Origin: Desulfuromonas sp.
GTDB taxonomy: Bacteria > Desulfobacterota > Desulfuromonadia > Desulfuromonadales > UBA2294
NCBI GenBank assembly: GCA_002869615.1
Contig: PKUH01000001.1
Coordinates: 1-64,000, forward strand
Reading direction: 5' to 3'
Length of the DNA: 64,000 bases
Shown here: positions 36,210 through 45,120 of the stretch, piece after piece
Layout of the letters: each line of letters opens with the position of its first letter
Numbering within the stretch: position 1 is the first letter of the stretch
Translations under genes and position numbers: made by a program
Notes under the pieces: model-generated
Seen by the model: the letters and a program-made list of their open reading frames with translations, nothing else
Told to the model about the DNA's origin: nothing
Database searches by the model: none

Positions 36210-36982
36210 CGTCGAACAGCCTGGCTGAGAACAGCGAGCATCGGTTGATGAATACGGCCATTACTGGCAACAATTTCCGGCTTATAAATATTGGCAGTAT
36301 TGCCGCAAAAATCTGACAGAGTGCCGCCCGATTCAACAACAAGCAGCATCCCGGCCGCGACATCCCACGGTTTCAGCTTCATCTCCCAGTACCCATCGAA
36401 ACGACCGGCGGCAACACAGGCAAGATCAAGGCTGGCAACACCGGGACGACGGCAGGCCTGGGCCGCTTGTTGAAAATTGACAAAGTGATCATAATTATTG
36501 TCCGGGGTCGTTTTTCGATCATAAGGAAAGCCGGTTGCCAACAGAGACTGGTCAAGGTCCGGTATCGATGAAACCAGGATCGGTCGGCCATTAAGGGTCG
36601 CTCCCTCCCCTTTTTTGGCAACGAACAGTTCATCATTGCACGGGTTGTAGACGACGCCGGTAATGATCTCACCGGCGACCTCCAACCCGATCGAAACGGC
36701 AAACCAGGGAAAGCCATGAGCGTAATTGGTCGTACCGTCAAGTGGATCAATAATCCAGCAGTGATCACTTGTCCTGACACCATAATCCCCTTCTTCAGCG
36801 ATAATGTCATGGGTCGGAAAACGCTCCCTGATGGTGGCAACAATTGCTGCTTCAGCCGCCTTGTCGGCCTCCGTTACCAGATCGACTTCACCCTTGTGTT
36901 CGATCCTGATGTCGGTACCGAACTTCTCCATCAGGATGCCTGCCCCCGACCGGGCTGCGGACACCGCCGTTTCAGTCAGCAT
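36206..36982 (-). CDS. suhB: Inositol-1-monophosphatase family phosphatase
   Basis: 258 residues. The Li-sensitive metal phosphatase motifs are present: IIAEEGDYG (metal Glu), IIDPLDGTTNYAHGFPWFAVSIGL (Asp cluster) and KPWDVAAGMLLVVESGG. It dephosphorylates inositol 1-phosphate or a related sugar phosphate; SuhB symbol is by similarity only. The start at 36982 was chosen because GGAGG lies six bases before it; a longer frame upstream is just overlap with the CysZ-like gene. Confidence 0.9.
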   Translation of the reverse strand: MLTETAVSAARSGAGILMEKFGTDIRIEHKGEVDLVTEADKAAEAAIVATIRERFPTHDIIAEEGDYGVRTSDHCWIIDPLDGTTNYAHGFPWFAVSIGLEVAGEIITGVVYNPCNDELFVAKKGEGATLNGRPILVSSIPDLDQSLLATGFPYDRKTTPDNNYDHFVNFQQAAQACRRPGVASLDLACVAAGRFDGYWEMKLKPWDVAAGMLLVVESGGTLSDFCGNTANIYKPEIVASNGRIHQPMLAVLSQAVRR

Positions 36983-37751
36983 CAGAACCTCCGGTAATCT
37001 GCTGGCGGGTACTGTCGTACCAGAAATGCACCGCCCCGACCACACCGAGCGGTATCGTAAAAAACTGTAGGAAAGGGATCGCCAGCAGGCAGAGAGAACC
37101 GAGTCCAAAACCGAGCGAAGCCATTTTTCGCTGCCTGATAAACTGCCGCTGATCGCTGAACTTCTTCTGGTGGCGGGCGAAGATAAACCCGGTGTATTCA
37201 ATGACCAGAAAAAGCGCTGTCCAGATGATCGACAGCACCGAATAGAGCACCGGCCCGACCGCCGGTAATAATAGCAGGATCAGAAGGACAAGCATCCCGC
37301 CAATAAAAGCCGCAATTTTGAGCATATCATCAAACAGAATGCGAAGGCTCTCACGCAGGAAAGTTCCGAGCCGGAAGCGCTCATCATTCTGCCGGCCGGT
37401 CAGAAGCAATTCGGTCTTTTCCGACAGCAGATCATTAAAAGGGGAAGCGATCAGATTGCCGACCACGGCAAAGAGGAAGAAAAAAAGGAGTGCCGTCGCG
37501 ACAATCGCAACTAACCAGAGGAAATAATAGAGAAACGCCCAATACCAGGCGTCACCTTGCGGGATCATCGTGGTGACCGTTTCCTCAAAAAAATCAAGAC
37601 CGAACCAGACGGCACCGGCGAAGACAACGGTGTTGATCAGAAAGGGTATCAGCACATAAAGAATCAACCCGGGATTGGCCAGAAGATAACGCCCGGCCTT
37701 GAACGGGTAGGAGAAGCCGGCCGCAAAACCGACGATACTGTTTTTCACCAT
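36972..37751 (-). CDS. CysZ/EI24-family inner-membrane protein
   Basis: 259 residues, four or more membrane helices: GLILYVLIPFLINTVVFAGA, FLYYFLWLVAIVATALLFFFLFAVVGNLIASPFNDLLSE, and LLILLLLPAVGPVLYSVLSI. The family signature N-x-I-A-S-PFNDLLSE is clear. CysZ in E. coli aids sulfate uptake; other EI24 proteins have unknown roles, so sulfate transport is only a possibility. It overlaps the following phosphatase gene by 11 bases and heads a three-gene operon with it and the metalloprotease. Confidence 0.82.
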   Translation of the reverse strand: MVKNSIVGFAAGFSYPFKAGRYLLANPGLILYVLIPFLINTVVFAGAVWFGLDFFEETVTTMIPQGDAWYWAFLYYFLWLVAIVATALLFFFLFAVVGNLIASPFNDLLSEKTELLLTGRQNDERFRLGTFLRESLRILFDDMLKIAAFIGGMLVLLILLLLPAVGPVLYSVLSIIWTALFLVIEYTGFIFARHQKKFSDQRQFIRQRKMASLGFGLGSLCLLAIPFLQFFTIPLGVVGAVHFWYDSTRQQITGGSDAD

Positions 37752-37895
37752 AGAAGCAACCTGTCAGACTCTGTTTTAGATATTAATTTTCAATATAATA
37801 ATCATAAGCGATTTAAAGATAATTGTCGACTTCTGACCCGACGCCTTGCACACCCCGAAAATGATGATTAAATTGGTAATAAAAGGAGCAAAAAC

Positions 37896-38426
37896 ATGCG
37901 AAAGCGAAGGAACATTATTATCTTTCTGGCGTTGCCGCTTCTATTAACCATCAGCAGCATCAGTGCCCTGAGCGACGAATCAATTCGTGTTTATTCAGTC
38001 AAAAACGGAGAATACATCGTGACCGATAAAGTTGAAAAGTCCGCCGAAGAGTGGAGCAGGATCCTGCCGCCGGATGTTTTTCACATCACCCGCCAGCAGG
38101 GGACCGAAGCCGCCTTTTCCGGAAAGTTCTGGAACCACAAGGAACATGGTATATATCGATGCGTTGCCTGCGGACAGGACCTCTTTCACTCCGATACCAA
38201 ATACGATTCCGGTACCGGCTGGCCGAGTTTCTATGAGCCGGTCGCGCCGGAGAATGTCGGAACCGAAACTGACACCAAGTTCTTCATGGTCCGCACCGAG
38301 GTCCATTGCAGCCGCTGCGACTCGCACCTCGGACACGTCTTCCCGGACGGACCGAAACCGACCGGCGACCGCTATTGCCTCAACTCGGCATCACTGGCAT
38401 TTGAACCGATAAAAAAAGAGGACTGA
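37896..38426 (+). CDS. msrB: Exported peptide-methionine (R)-S-oxide reductase
   Basis: 176 residues: signal peptide (IIIFLALPLLLTISSISA) then the MsrB domain. Four zinc cysteines (CVACGQ and CSRCDS), the STW-like GTGWPSFYEPV, HLGHVFPDGP and the catalytic cysteine in DRYCLNSASLAF are intact. It repairs methionine-R-sulfoxide, here in the periplasm. The reductant partner is not encoded nearby. It stands alone between a divergent operon and the convergent ATPase. Confidence 0.95.
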   Translation: MRKRRNIIIFLALPLLLTISSISALSDESIRVYSVKNGEYIVTDKVEKSAEEWSRILPPDVFHITRQQGTEAAFSGKFWNHKEHGIYRCVACGQDLFHSDTKYDSGTGWPSFYEPVAPENVGTETDTKFFMVRTEVHCSRCDSHLGHVFPDGPKPTGDRYCLNSASLAFEPIKKED

Positions 38427-38481
38427 TGATAGTCCTCCTATAAGAATCCCGGCCTGATGGTAAATGGTAATCAGTTACCGC

Positions 38482-39252
38482 TCAGTCTGGATCAGATTTG
38501 TGATAGTGGTTATAGAACTGGCGCGCGGTACGACCGCTACGTGCGGCCCTGGCGGCGGCGAACAGCTTGGCCGCGGCATGGAGTTCTTCCCTGTTGCCCG
38601 AATATTCCCGGAACAGGTGATCGACAATTGACAAATAATTCTCCAGGCTTCCCGGATAAAAGGCGACCCAGAGGCCAAAACGGTCGGAGAGGGAAATGCG
38701 CTCTTCAACGGCATCTGCGTAATGAATTTCACCGTCGACCAGCTCGGTCTGAAGATTGTCGCTCATGCGCTCCGGAAGCAAATGGCGGCGATTGGAAGTC
38801 GCATAGACAAGAACGTTGGCAGGTGCCACTTCGACAGAACCTTCGAGCACGCTTTTCAAATGCTTGAATACGCTTTCGCCGGTTTCAAAGGAAAGATCGT
38901 CACAGAATACGATAAATTTGTACGGTTGTTCACGCAGGCCATCGACGATTTCCGGCAAATTCACCAGGTCATCCTTGTCGACTTCAACAAGGCGTAGGCT
39001 CTTGCTGCGAAAAGCATTGAAAACAGCTTTAACCAGGGAAGATTTCCCGGTGCCGCGTGCCCCCCATAGCAAAACATTATTTGCCGGGTTTCCGCAAAGA
39101 AACCGCTCGGTATTGGTGACAACCTGTTGCTTCTGTTGATCGATACCGATCAGGTCGGCAAGTTGTACGGGATCGATATCCCGCACCGGGCGGAGTGTCC
39201 GGTTGTATTGCCGCCAGATTGCAGCATGGCTGATTGTCCAATCGATCGACAA
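38482..39252 (-). CDS. DUF815-type AAA ATPase
   Basis: 256 residues: Walker A GARGTGKSSLV, Walker B-like FIVFCDDLSFE, and sensor region NVLVYATSNRRHLLPE, followed by the DUF815 ending with ARSGRTARQFYNHY. Family function is not settled. The TTG start at 39252 is backed by GGAGG five bases upstream. It begins 21 bases after the FHA gene stop, as the last gene of the kinase/phosphatase/FHA cluster, which suggests a role in that signalling pathway (inference). Confidence 0.88.
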   Translation of the reverse strand: MSIDWTISHAAIWRQYNRTLRPVRDIDPVQLADLIGIDQQKQQVVTNTERFLCGNPANNVLLWGARGTGKSSLVKAVFNAFRSKSLRLVEVDKDDLVNLPEIVDGLREQPYKFIVFCDDLSFETGESVFKHLKSVLEGSVEVAPANVLVYATSNRRHLLPERMSDNLQTELVDGEIHYADAVEERISLSDRFGLWVAFYPGSLENYLSIVDHLFREYSGNREELHAAAKLFAAARAARSGRTARQFYNHYHKSDPD

Positions 39253-39273
39253 GGAGTCCTCCCGTGAAGCAGT

Positions 39274-39981
39274 TTACTGCTCCGGCAGCATGAATCGCAA
39301 CTTGACGTTGCCAATCTCAATCTGATCACCCGATTTAAGACTGGAAGCATCCCTTACTTCCTGACCGTTCAGCCTCACCTTGTTTTTCTTTTCCGGAGGA
39401 ATCAGACCGTAACCGGAGCGATCTCGTGAGATAAAACAACCGATCTTCGGAGCCAGCATCCCTTCGAGCTTCACCTCGGAGTCCTGATCTTTACCAACCA
39501 GGGTCAATTTTGCACTCAGATCATACCCCGGCTTATCGGTACTGCCGGACAAAACCTCAAGGCGGCCGACCGGACCGGCCGGTTGTTCTACCATCTCGGT
39601 ATCATCGCCGATCAGCTCACGTTGTTTTTTTGTATCGAGAATCATCGTTTTTTCCATCTGCAGCTCCTCGATGCCGGCCTGACCTTCGTTGACCTCCTCG
39701 TCAAGGAAAACTATCGTATGCTTGCCGATGGTCATAACGTCGTTATCAGCCAGGGCCCATTTGCTGATTTTGCGATCATTGACAAATGTCCCGTTGGTAC
39801 TGCCGAGATCCTCGACAAAAAAGTGCCCCATCTGACAGACGATATGCGCGTGAAAATTGGACACCGCCAGGTTGTCGATCTGGATATCGTTTTTCAGATT
39901 TCTACCGACGGTAATCAAATCCTTGTTCGAATCAATTACCTTGAGCACTTCATCATTGAATTTGAGTAACAGGCGTGGCAT
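39274..39981 (-). CDS. Double-FHA-domain signalling protein
   Basis: 235 residues with two FHA domains. FHA1 (about residues 20-95) is canonical: VGRNLKNDIQIDN, SNFHAHI, LGSTNGTFVND. FHA2 (about 145-230) is degenerate: VGKDQDSEVKL, KIGCFISRD, NKVRLNG, lacking the classic SxxH. FHA1 should bind phosphothreonine made by the co-encoded kinase; FHA2 may have lost that ability. The start touches the PP2C stop (TGA-ATG). Confidence 0.92.
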   Translation of the reverse strand: MPRLLLKFNDEVLKVIDSNKDLITVGRNLKNDIQIDNLAVSNFHAHIVCQMGHFFVEDLGSTNGTFVNDRKISKWALADNDVMTIGKHTIVFLDEEVNEGQAGIEELQMEKTMILDTKKQRELIGDDTEMVEQPAGPVGRLEVLSGSTDKPGYDLSAKLTLVGKDQDSEVKLEGMLAPKIGCFISRDRSGYGLIPPEKKNKVRLNGQEVRDASSLKSGDQIEIGNVKLRFMLPEQ

Positions 39982-40743
39982 TCAGGACCTCCGACCAAAC
40001 AGATTGGTAATTTTTGTTTTCAATGTACCCTCTTCAAGAAATATCAGCAAGACCGTAATATTGTCATGCCCACCGTTGCGATTGGCGAGTTCAATCAGCA
40101 TCCGACACGCTTCTCCCGGTCCGGATGCAGACAGGATAATCGAGCGGATAACATCTTCGGAGAGTGAATCGGTCAGACCGTCACTGCAGAGCAGAATCCG
40201 GTCGCCGTCTTTAGCCGCTATCGTGGCCAACGAGGCCTCGATTTCGCTTTCCAGGCCGAGACAGCGGGTCAAAACGTGGGCCATGCGGCTGGTGGTCCCG
40301 ACATCAGCCAGACCTTGGCGCTGCTGTTCAGCCAGCACCGTGTGATCCTCGCTAAGTTGCTCCAACACCTGGCCTCTAACCAGATAGGCCCGGGAATCGC
40401 CAACGTTGGCGAGACAGACTTCGTCATCCCGAAACCAGGCCGCGACTACGGTTGTTGACATTCCACGCCAGGCCGGATTGCGCTCCGCCTCCCGCCGGAG
40501 GAGATCATTGACTTCACTGATGGCACTGCCGAGAAGCTCTTCAGGCTTACCTTCTCCCTGTTGCTTTGCCAGAAATTCCGGTAGTCGATCGGTCACCAGA
40601 CGGCTGGCAATCTCCCCGGCCGGTTGCCCGCCGACACCATCGGCAACGACATAAAAGGACTGTCGTTCGTCGAGAGAGAAGCTGTCTTCGTTATTCTTCC
40701 GGCGTTGACCGATATCGCTCAACCCTCCTGCCCGAATTCTCAT
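39982..40743 (-). CDS. PP2C-type Ser/Thr protein phosphatase
   Basis: 253 residues, the Stp1/PrpC size. Metal-binding and conserved motifs: SDIGQRRKNNEDSF, YVVADGVGGQPAGE, STTVVAAWF, CLANVGDSRAYL, LLCSDGLTDSL and RNGGHDNITVLL. It should reverse the action of the kinase encoded immediately upstream; its ATG is four bases past the kinase stop, implying coupled translation. Confidence 0.95.
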   Translation of the reverse strand: MRIRAGGLSDIGQRRKNNEDSFSLDERQSFYVVADGVGGQPAGEIASRLVTDRLPEFLAKQQGEGKPEELLGSAISEVNDLLRREAERNPAWRGMSTTVVAAWFRDDEVCLANVGDSRAYLVRGQVLEQLSEDHTVLAEQQRQGLADVGTTSRMAHVLTRCLGLESEIEASLATIAAKDGDRILLCSDGLTDSLSEDVIRSIILSASGPGEACRMLIELANRNGGHDNITVLLIFLEEGTLKTKITNLFGRRS

Positions 40744-40746
40744 GGA

Positions 40747-43221
40747 TTAACCTGTCTTGTCGATGCACTTTTTTAACGCATCGGCAACTTCGGTGGCATT
40801 TTTATAACGATCCCTGACATCCTTTTTGAGAAGCTTTCTTACAACGGCATAACAACATTCCGGCAAATCGGACCGGACTCTCTTTAATGGCGTGTATTTG
40901 ACGTTGGCAATATTGTGCATCAACGCTCCGAGACTGTCGCCAGAAAACGGCTTCTCGCCACAGAGCAATTCGTAGCAAACAACTCCAAGTGAAAAGAGGT
41001 CGGAAGCGCCCTCGATCTTCTTTCCCGATACCTGTTCCGGCGACATGTAGCTTGGCGTACCGAGGATTGTTCCGGTTTGGGTCTGGGTAGAGTTTTTGAT
41101 CCGCGCGATCCCGAAATCGGTAACCTTGATCTGCCCGTTTTTGAGCAACATCAGGTTAGACGGTTTGATATCGCGGTGATAAATATCGTTTTTATGAGCG
41201 TAAGCCAGTGCTTCAGCAATCTCGACAGCAAGCTGCATCACCTTTTTCGGTTCAAGCAGTTTTTTGATATTGCAATGGGCAGTCAGGTCCTCCCCTTCGA
41301 GATATTCCATCGCCATATAAGCGAGGTCGTGTTCCTCGCCGGCATCGTAAATCGTTACAATATTCGGATGGTTGAGGCGGCCAGCCGCTTCCGCTTCCCG
41401 GAAAAAACGTTCCTTGAATTCCTTCAGTTCGGCCGGCTCGACTTCCTGCAGATTGAGGGTTTTGATCGCAACTTCACGGTTAATCTTGGGATCGCGACCG
41501 AGATAAACCGTGCCCATGGCGCCCTGGCCGAGTTCACGAACAACTTCGTATCGGCCGAGCGTCGGGGCGGTCGAACCCTTACCGAGAACCATTGTCCCGT
41601 CGCGTTTGCCATTACCGCCGAACACGACTGACTGTTCCATGTTGTTCAGCTCTTCTATTTTCTTTTTCGCATCCTTGAATTTGCCGCCCCTGAGCAGGTG
41701 TTTGTAGACCGCAATCGCTTTATTGAACATCCGCTTCCGCTCAAAGTCGAGCCCGAGATTATAAAGAATCTCGCGAATCGATTGATCTTTGACCGGAATA
41801 TCCCGAAACTTGTCAAAGGCTATGTCAAGCATGCCCTGTGATTGAAATGACAGCCCGAGCATTTTAAGATCTTCAAAATTCCGGGCAGTCCCACCGAGAT
41901 AGCGCTGCATGGCAATCAACAACATCCCGAATACGAAAACCATAAGATGCGGTGCCATCTGAAACCAGAGCCCTTTGAGCATAAGCAAGCCGGTGACAAC
42001 GCCAATCCAGCTGACAAGAAAAGAGGCCTGAAGAAGTAATCCGAGCCCGAAATGCAGACGCGGCAACACCAGGATCATAAAAACACCTAGATAGATCAGA
42101 ACTGACAATTCCAGAAGAAAGCCCCAGAACGGCCTGATAATCTGCTGTCCCGAAAGCAGATCTGAAATCACTGCGGCCGCCGATACAACCGGTGCCGGTT
42201 GCGGGACCGGTACAACTCCGCCCGTTGTCCGCGCCGACGTGGTCAGCCCGAGAAGCACAATTTTGTCTGCCAAGGCATCATCCGGCAACACCCCGTTTAC
42301 AACATCAACAATCGAGTGTCGGGGGACGGCTGATTCGGTGACCGGATTAACATAAACCGAATAATCCTCGCCGGTTGTAACCGCCTGGTTATTCAGGTAG
42401 AGCACTTGCGTATCGACTTTCAGATAGGGATTCTTTCTCCTATCTGCCGCACCGGCCAGTTGCAGTACCAGGGCCGGAAATAATTTTCCCCTGTATTTTT
42501 TAAGTAAAGAGACCGCACGGGCGCGGCCGTTAAGATCGGACTGATAAAAGACATGGCCAAGCAATGTCCCGTCGTTGCCAAAAGAGCCGAAGCCGGGAAT
42601 GAGTTCGGCGGGGGAATCTTGTCGACGCAGCGGATTGTGAAGAGCACTCAGGCTTGCCTGCCAATCCGGATCAGGATGGGTTGATTTTAAATGCGGTGGT
42701 AGAGCCTCGGACGGATCAGGTGCAAGTTCACCGGCCGCAAAAGTGTAAGGCAGGACCTTCACCGGAGGAGACTGTAGAGCCTTGGTCAACTGGCCATTAC
42801 CATCAATCGATGATTCGATTTCGGCCAACTCGAGGCTGAGCGGCCCTTTTATGCGGTTAGATTTAAGCTGCCGTTTCAATGATCGCAAACCGGCCAGCCC
42901 AGGATTCCACTCCTCTTCTTCAAGGAGCAGATGCACACCGATAGCAGCCGGGTTCTGTGCACTGATGCGCTGTAACGATTCAGCAAGATATGTCCGTGGC
43001 CAGGGCCAGCTTCCGACTGTTTCGAGGCTTGACTCATCAATAGCAACGACTGCGACCCGATCAACATCGGTCCCGGAACGCAGTCGGATTATTTGATCAA
43101 AAAGAAGATGATCGATTTTTGTAAAGGGAGGACATTCAAAAAGGGAACCGGCAACAATAACGACAAGCAAGAGACCCCGGAGAACCGGACCGGATATGAA
43201 CCATTTCAGAATTCTTTTCAT
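40747..43221 (-). CDS. CHASE2-domain transmembrane Ser/Thr protein kinase
   Basis: 824 residues. N-terminal TM (LLLVVIVAGSLF), extracytoplasmic CHASE2 sensor (about 30-355, with AVVAIDESSLETVGSWPWPR and DKIVLLGLTTSA), three TM helices (about 365-445), a linker, then a kinase domain (about 555-820) with LGQGAMGTVYLGRD, AIKTL, HRDIKPSNLML, DFGIARI and SPEQVSG: all catalytic residues present. It would transmit an extracellular signal by Ser/Thr phosphorylation. First gene of a cluster with PP2C, FHA and ATPase. The ATG at 43221 has a weak ribosome site; a TTG at 43227 is alternative. Confidence 0.94.
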   Translation of the reverse strand: MKRILKWFISGPVLRGLLLVVIVAGSLFECPPFTKIDHLLFDQIIRLRSGTDVDRVAVVAIDESSLETVGSWPWPRTYLAESLQRISAQNPAAIGVHLLLEEEEWNPGLAGLRSLKRQLKSNRIKGPLSLELAEIESSIDGNGQLTKALQSPPVKVLPYTFAAGELAPDPSEALPPHLKSTHPDPDWQASLSALHNPLRRQDSPAELIPGFGSFGNDGTLLGHVFYQSDLNGRARAVSLLKKYRGKLFPALVLQLAGAADRRKNPYLKVDTQVLYLNNQAVTTGEDYSVYVNPVTESAVPRHSIVDVVNGVLPDDALADKIVLLGLTTSARTTGGVVPVPQPAPVVSAAAVISDLLSGQQIIRPFWGFLLELSVLIYLGVFMILVLPRLHFGLGLLLQASFLVSWIGVVTGLLMLKGLWFQMAPHLMVFVFGMLLIAMQRYLGGTARNFEDLKMLGLSFQSQGMLDIAFDKFRDIPVKDQSIREILYNLGLDFERKRMFNKAIAVYKHLLRGGKFKDAKKKIEELNNMEQSVVFGGNGKRDGTMVLGKGSTAPTLGRYEVVRELGQGAMGTVYLGRDPKINREVAIKTLNLQEVEPAELKEFKERFFREAEAAGRLNHPNIVTIYDAGEEHDLAYMAMEYLEGEDLTAHCNIKKLLEPKKVMQLAVEIAEALAYAHKNDIYHRDIKPSNLMLLKNGQIKVTDFGIARIKNSTQTQTGTILGTPSYMSPEQVSGKKIEGASDLFSLGVVCYELLCGEKPFSGDSLGALMHNIANVKYTPLKRVRSDLPECCYAVVRKLLKKDVRDRYKNATEVADALKKCIDKTG

Positions 43222-43385
43222 CTGCAATAATCCATCAAGGAATCACTAGGAGACAATTCAATTCGGGAACTATAACACAGCCGATCCGATTCCATGAAGA
43301 AATTCATACTGTTAGCTTGCAGATTTGCGTGTGCAAAGCTAAGATGTAGACGCTTCTACAAAACCTGACTCTCACGGGGGACTTC

Positions 43386-44147
43386 ATGAAAAAACTGACC
43401 AAACGCTTCAACCTGCCGTCCTGCACGGTGGACAAGCGATTGATCACCCAGTTGGAAACCTATTTCAACACCCGGATACCGACATTTCTGAAAAAAGATC
43501 TGACCCAGATGATGAACCTCTACGACCTGAAAAATCCGGCCTCGCTGCGAACCTATGCCCTGACAATCGAGGAAGGCAAAGAAGTCAGTCAGCTCGAATC
43601 GATCAAACAGTATCGGGAAGAGAATTTTGACCCTAAAATCAAGGGAATCAAAATGCACCTCAAAGTCGGCCGACCCGAGGCGATTGACCTGCAGATTGTT
43701 TTTAATCGTTTTGCAGCACCCTACATGGAGATTGCAACTGTCAGCGAGAATGTCAAGAAAACCATCCCCCGTATTGCTGAACAGATTCAAAGCATCTTTG
43801 AATCATGGTCGAACAAGAACCACATCGTTTCAACCAGCTGGTTCCGCTCGCTGCTGGTTCTTGCGCCTCTGGCCGCCGTTACCGGTGCCGGGCTTTTACT
43901 CGGGGGCAACCCCTTTTTTCTCGGAGCCTCCCTCGGCTGGCTGTTGATTCTGAGCGCTCTTCTTGCGTTCAACCTCTACCGGCTGTTTCAGCTGGTCAGC
44001 TTCAAGACCCGCAAGCATGTCGCCTTGAAAAGACTCGGGGCTATTGCGCTGCTGACGGTCAACCTGTCACTGATCGGCTTTTATATCTTCGTTCTTTTCG
44101 TCAACCTTGACATCCTGTCCATCCCCACCTGGGTCAACGTATTCTGA
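43386..44147 (+). CDS. Membrane protein of unknown function
   Basis: 253 residues: soluble N-terminal half (residues 1-150, with EIATVSENVKKTIPRIAEQI) then three or four TM helices (SLLVLAPLAAVTGAGLLLG, WLLILSALLAFNLY, IALLTVNLSLIGFYIFVLFV). No family recognised. Ribosome site GGGGGA precedes the ATG. Its last 81 bases overlap, antisense, the end of the minus-strand gene that follows. Confidence 0.7.
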   Translation: MKKLTKRFNLPSCTVDKRLITQLETYFNTRIPTFLKKDLTQMMNLYDLKNPASLRTYALTIEEGKEVSQLESIKQYREENFDPKIKGIKMHLKVGRPEAIDLQIVFNRFAAPYMEIATVSENVKKTIPRIAEQIQSIFESWSNKNHIVSTSWFRSLLVLAPLAAVTGAGLLLGGNPFFLGASLGWLLILSALLAFNLYRLFQLVSFKTRKHVALKRLGAIALLTVNLSLIGFYIFVLFVNLDILSIPTWVNVF

Positions 44148-45092
44148 CGACACCGATTCTGCCGGTCCGGTTCCGGCAATTCTCCGGGTCAGAATCTGCT
44201 CGATCTGCAGCAATGAATCGCTTCCGGTAATCGAGCGAAAAAGTTTTGCCAGCAACCAGAGCAGACCGATCGGCAGAACCACCGTATTCAGTGTAAAAAC
44301 GGCAATCATCTTCAGCAGGTTTTCGATCATTCCGGTCAAACGGGTCTTCATCCGGCTGATTCGATGCTGCAGGTCGATCATTTCACCAACCTGTTCCGCC
44401 TTTTTTTTGACACCATCCCAGATACCGTCCGTTTTTCGATCACTTGATCCGTGTTCCATCGGATCCATTTTGCGTAACGCTGCGTTGCCATGTTCGATTT
44501 CGTTGACCGCCGAAGTATAATGCTGATCGAGGAACAGAGCATAGATCTCTTCATTGACAGCGGCAACAACCGGGATACAGAACCGCACGACTATTGCAAG
44601 AAAAACCAGCCTGGTGCCGAACCGGGTCAATGTTTGACGCCATCGCCCTCCGGACCAAAGCCCGGCGAGAATAAACAGTAGAGCCGGGAATAGCAGCAGC
44701 TTGATGCTGAACCAGGGGCTGATCTCAATCAACATTTTTTGCATGCCCAATGAAACCAGGCTGACCAGCATCACCCAGGAAAAACGTTCGATCATATCAT
44801 TTACCGGGTCGAGCGCCTCACCGACCGCGATCGTCACGCCGACACCGGCCGGAGCAATATTAATTTCGCTATCCTGGATAACCGATATAATCGCATTGGT
44901 CGTACGCGCCAGGGCAAACGAAACAAGTGCCCGATTAAAAGCATCGTCGACATAACGCATACCGATTTCATCGGCGCTGTTCAACAGTGGTGACTCAAAG
45001 ACGCTCAGATAGAGTGGCGGCACCAGAACCAGCAGCAACAAGACAACAATAATTACACTTTTGATGGTTTTCGCCTTTTGTATCGACGCCAT
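44067..45092 (-). CDS. Polytopic inner-membrane protein of unknown function
   Basis: 341 residues from the GGAGG-supported ATG at 45092. N-terminal TM (VIIVVLLLLVLVPPLYLSVF), several more TM helices in the middle (MLVSLVSLGMQ, IKLLLFPALLFILAGLW, LVFLAIVVRFCIPVV), a charged loop, another TM (VFTLNTVVLPIGLLWLLAKL) and an acidic tail. I do not recognise it. It follows the beta-barrel gene at 45121-46167 in the same direction; the two may form an envelope-spanning pair (inference). Confidence 0.68.
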   Translation of the reverse strand: MASIQKAKTIKSVIIVVLLLLVLVPPLYLSVFESPLLNSADEIGMRYVDDAFNRALVSFALARTTNAIISVIQDSEINIAPAGVGVTIAVGEALDPVNDMIERFSWVMLVSLVSLGMQKMLIEISPWFSIKLLLFPALLFILAGLWSGGRWRQTLTRFGTRLVFLAIVVRFCIPVVAAVNEEIYALFLDQHYTSAVNEIEHGNAALRKMDPMEHGSSDRKTDGIWDGVKKKAEQVGEMIDLQHRISRMKTRLTGMIENLLKMIAVFTLNTVVLPIGLLWLLAKLFRSITGSDSLLQIEQILTRRIAGTGPAESVSSEYVDPGGDGQDVKVDEKNEDIKADQ

Positions 45093-45120
45093 GATTACCT
45101 CCACACCTGAATCAGGTTGC

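Noticed and set aside
36983-37201. 73-codon N-terminal extension of the inositol-phosphatase frame
   Set aside because: It overlaps the CysZ-like gene, has shadow-like composition, and the internal ATG at 36982 has a good ribosome site.
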